A DNA stretch of 7,801 nt. Origin: Bordetella parapertussis. GTDB taxonomy: Bacteria > Pseudomonadota > Gammaproteobacteria > Burkholderiales > Burkholderiaceae. Of the stretch, positions 7,360 to 7,801 are shown piece after piece (the stretch's first letter is position 1; the number at the start of each line of letters is the position of its first letter). Location of the stretch: contig CAMDLJ010000114.1 of the NCBI GenBank assembly GCA_945901665.1, forward strand, positions 1-7,801. Direction: 5' to 3'. The translations under genes were made by a program, and so were the position numbers. The notes under the pieces were generated by a model. The model did not search any database, had not been told where the DNA came from, and saw only the letters and a list, made by a program, of their open reading frames with translations.

Positions 7360-7801
7360 ATGCAACTCACCCTCTGGACTTACGAAGGCCCACCCCACAT
7401 TGGGGCGATGCGCATCGCCACCGCCATGACCGATGTGCACTATGTCTTGCACGCGCCACAGGGCGACACCTATGCCGATTTGTTGTTCACCATGATCGAG
7501 CGCTTGCCGCGCCGCCCACCGGTGACCTACACCACCTTCCAAGCCCGCGACCTGGGTGGCGACACCGCCGAACTGTTCAAAAACGCTGCCCGCGACGCCT
7601 TTGAGCGCTTTGCCCCCAAAGCCATGCTGGTGGGGTCCTCGTGCACCGCCGAACTGATCCAAGACGACCCGGGTGGCTTGGCTCTGGCGCTGGACCTGCC
7701 GGTGCCGGTGGTGCCCTTGGAGTTGCCCGCCTACCAGCGCAAAGAAAATTTTGGCGCGTCCGAAACCTTTTATCACCTCACCCGCCGCTTGGCCAGCGCC
7801 A
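7360..7801 (+). CDS. bchB: Light-independent protochlorophyllide reductase subunit B (BchB), N-terminal 147 residues, cut by window end
   Basis: BchB pairs with BchN in the heterotetrameric catalytic component of DPOR and supplies the unusual aspartate ligand of the [4Fe-4S] cluster. The N-terminus [20 protein letters not shown] is family-typical. Asp36 ([10 protein letters not shown], 31-40) falls exactly at the residue number of the known ligand in Rhodobacter capsulatus. Cys95 lies in the conserved [16 protein letters not shown] (91-106). Other conserved blocks are [18 protein letters not shown] (55-72) and [20 protein letters not shown]. Roughly 370 C-terminal residues, with the other active-site groups, lie outside the window. 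The ATG at 7360 is preceded by TGAGG, which overlaps the bchN stop codon, 9 bases upstream, so bchN termination and bchB initiation are probably coupled. bchH, bchL and bchM would be expected downstream. Confidence 0.97.
   Translation, partial: MQLTLWTYEGPPHIGAMRIATAMTDVHYVLHAPQGDTYADLLFTMIERLPRRPPVTYTTFQARDLGGDTAELFKNAARDAFERFAPKAMLVGSSCTAELIQDDPGGLALALDLPVPVVPLELPAYQRKENFGASETFYHLTRRLASA

Overview
The window is a segment of a photosynthesis gene cluster (PGC) from a purple, bacteriochlorophyll a-producing proteobacterium. The gene content and order (bchP, PucC-type gene, bchG, ppsR, aerR/ppaA on the minus strand; bchF, bchN, bchB on the plus strand) is the classical one. The long PAS-PAS-HTH PpsR, the GC-rich coding style and the missing bchJ and bchE between bchG and ppsR fit a betaproteobacterium of the Burkholderiales (Rubrivivax / Limnohabitans / Rhodoferax type). 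That placement is an inference from style and gene order, not from a search. The two end genes (bchP and bchB) are cut by the window edges, and coding density is about 93 percent.

Left arm, minus strand: bchG (1924-2811), a PucC/ORF428-type membrane transporter (512-1927) and bchP (1-515, 3' end missing) form a tight operon in which each stop codon overlaps the next start as ATGA. BchG esterifies bacteriochlorophyllide a with a geranylgeranyl tail and BchP reduces the tail to phytyl. The PucC-family protein probably assists pigment or antenna delivery in the membrane.

Centre, minus strand: aerR/ppaA (4468-5274, GTG start) and ppsR (2950-4335) encode the regulatory pair of the cluster. PpsR is the redox- and oxygen-responsive repressor that binds TGT-N12-ACA. 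AerR is its cobalamin-binding antirepressor. A small hairpin with a T-run follows ppsR and may separate it from the bchG operon. A pair of back-to-back inverted repeats lies just upstream of ppsR.

Right arm, plus strand: bchF (5532-6068), bchN (6065-7348) and bchB (7360 to the window end) are the start of the usual bchFNBHLM operon. BchN and BchB are the catalytic component of dark-operative protochlorophyllide reductase (DPOR). All four [4Fe-4S] ligands are present: Cys31, Cys56 and Cys117 of BchN and Asp36 of BchB. BchF hydrates the 3-vinyl group later in the pathway.

Control: PpsR boxes are visible in front of both bch operons. The boxes next to bchF (5460-5477) and bchG (2840-2857, read on the minus strand) share one layout: CGT-N12-ACA whose last six bases, TTGACA, are also a perfect -35 element with a plausible -10 17 bases downstream. 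A perfect TGT-N12-ACA box (5358-5375) also lies in the aerR-bchF divergent region, and a second box (2865-2882) pairs with the bchG one at 25 bp centre-to-centre spacing. I see no undescribed multi-gene system, mobile element, CRISPR array or RNA gene. The interest lies in the regulatory DNA and the cluster rearrangement.
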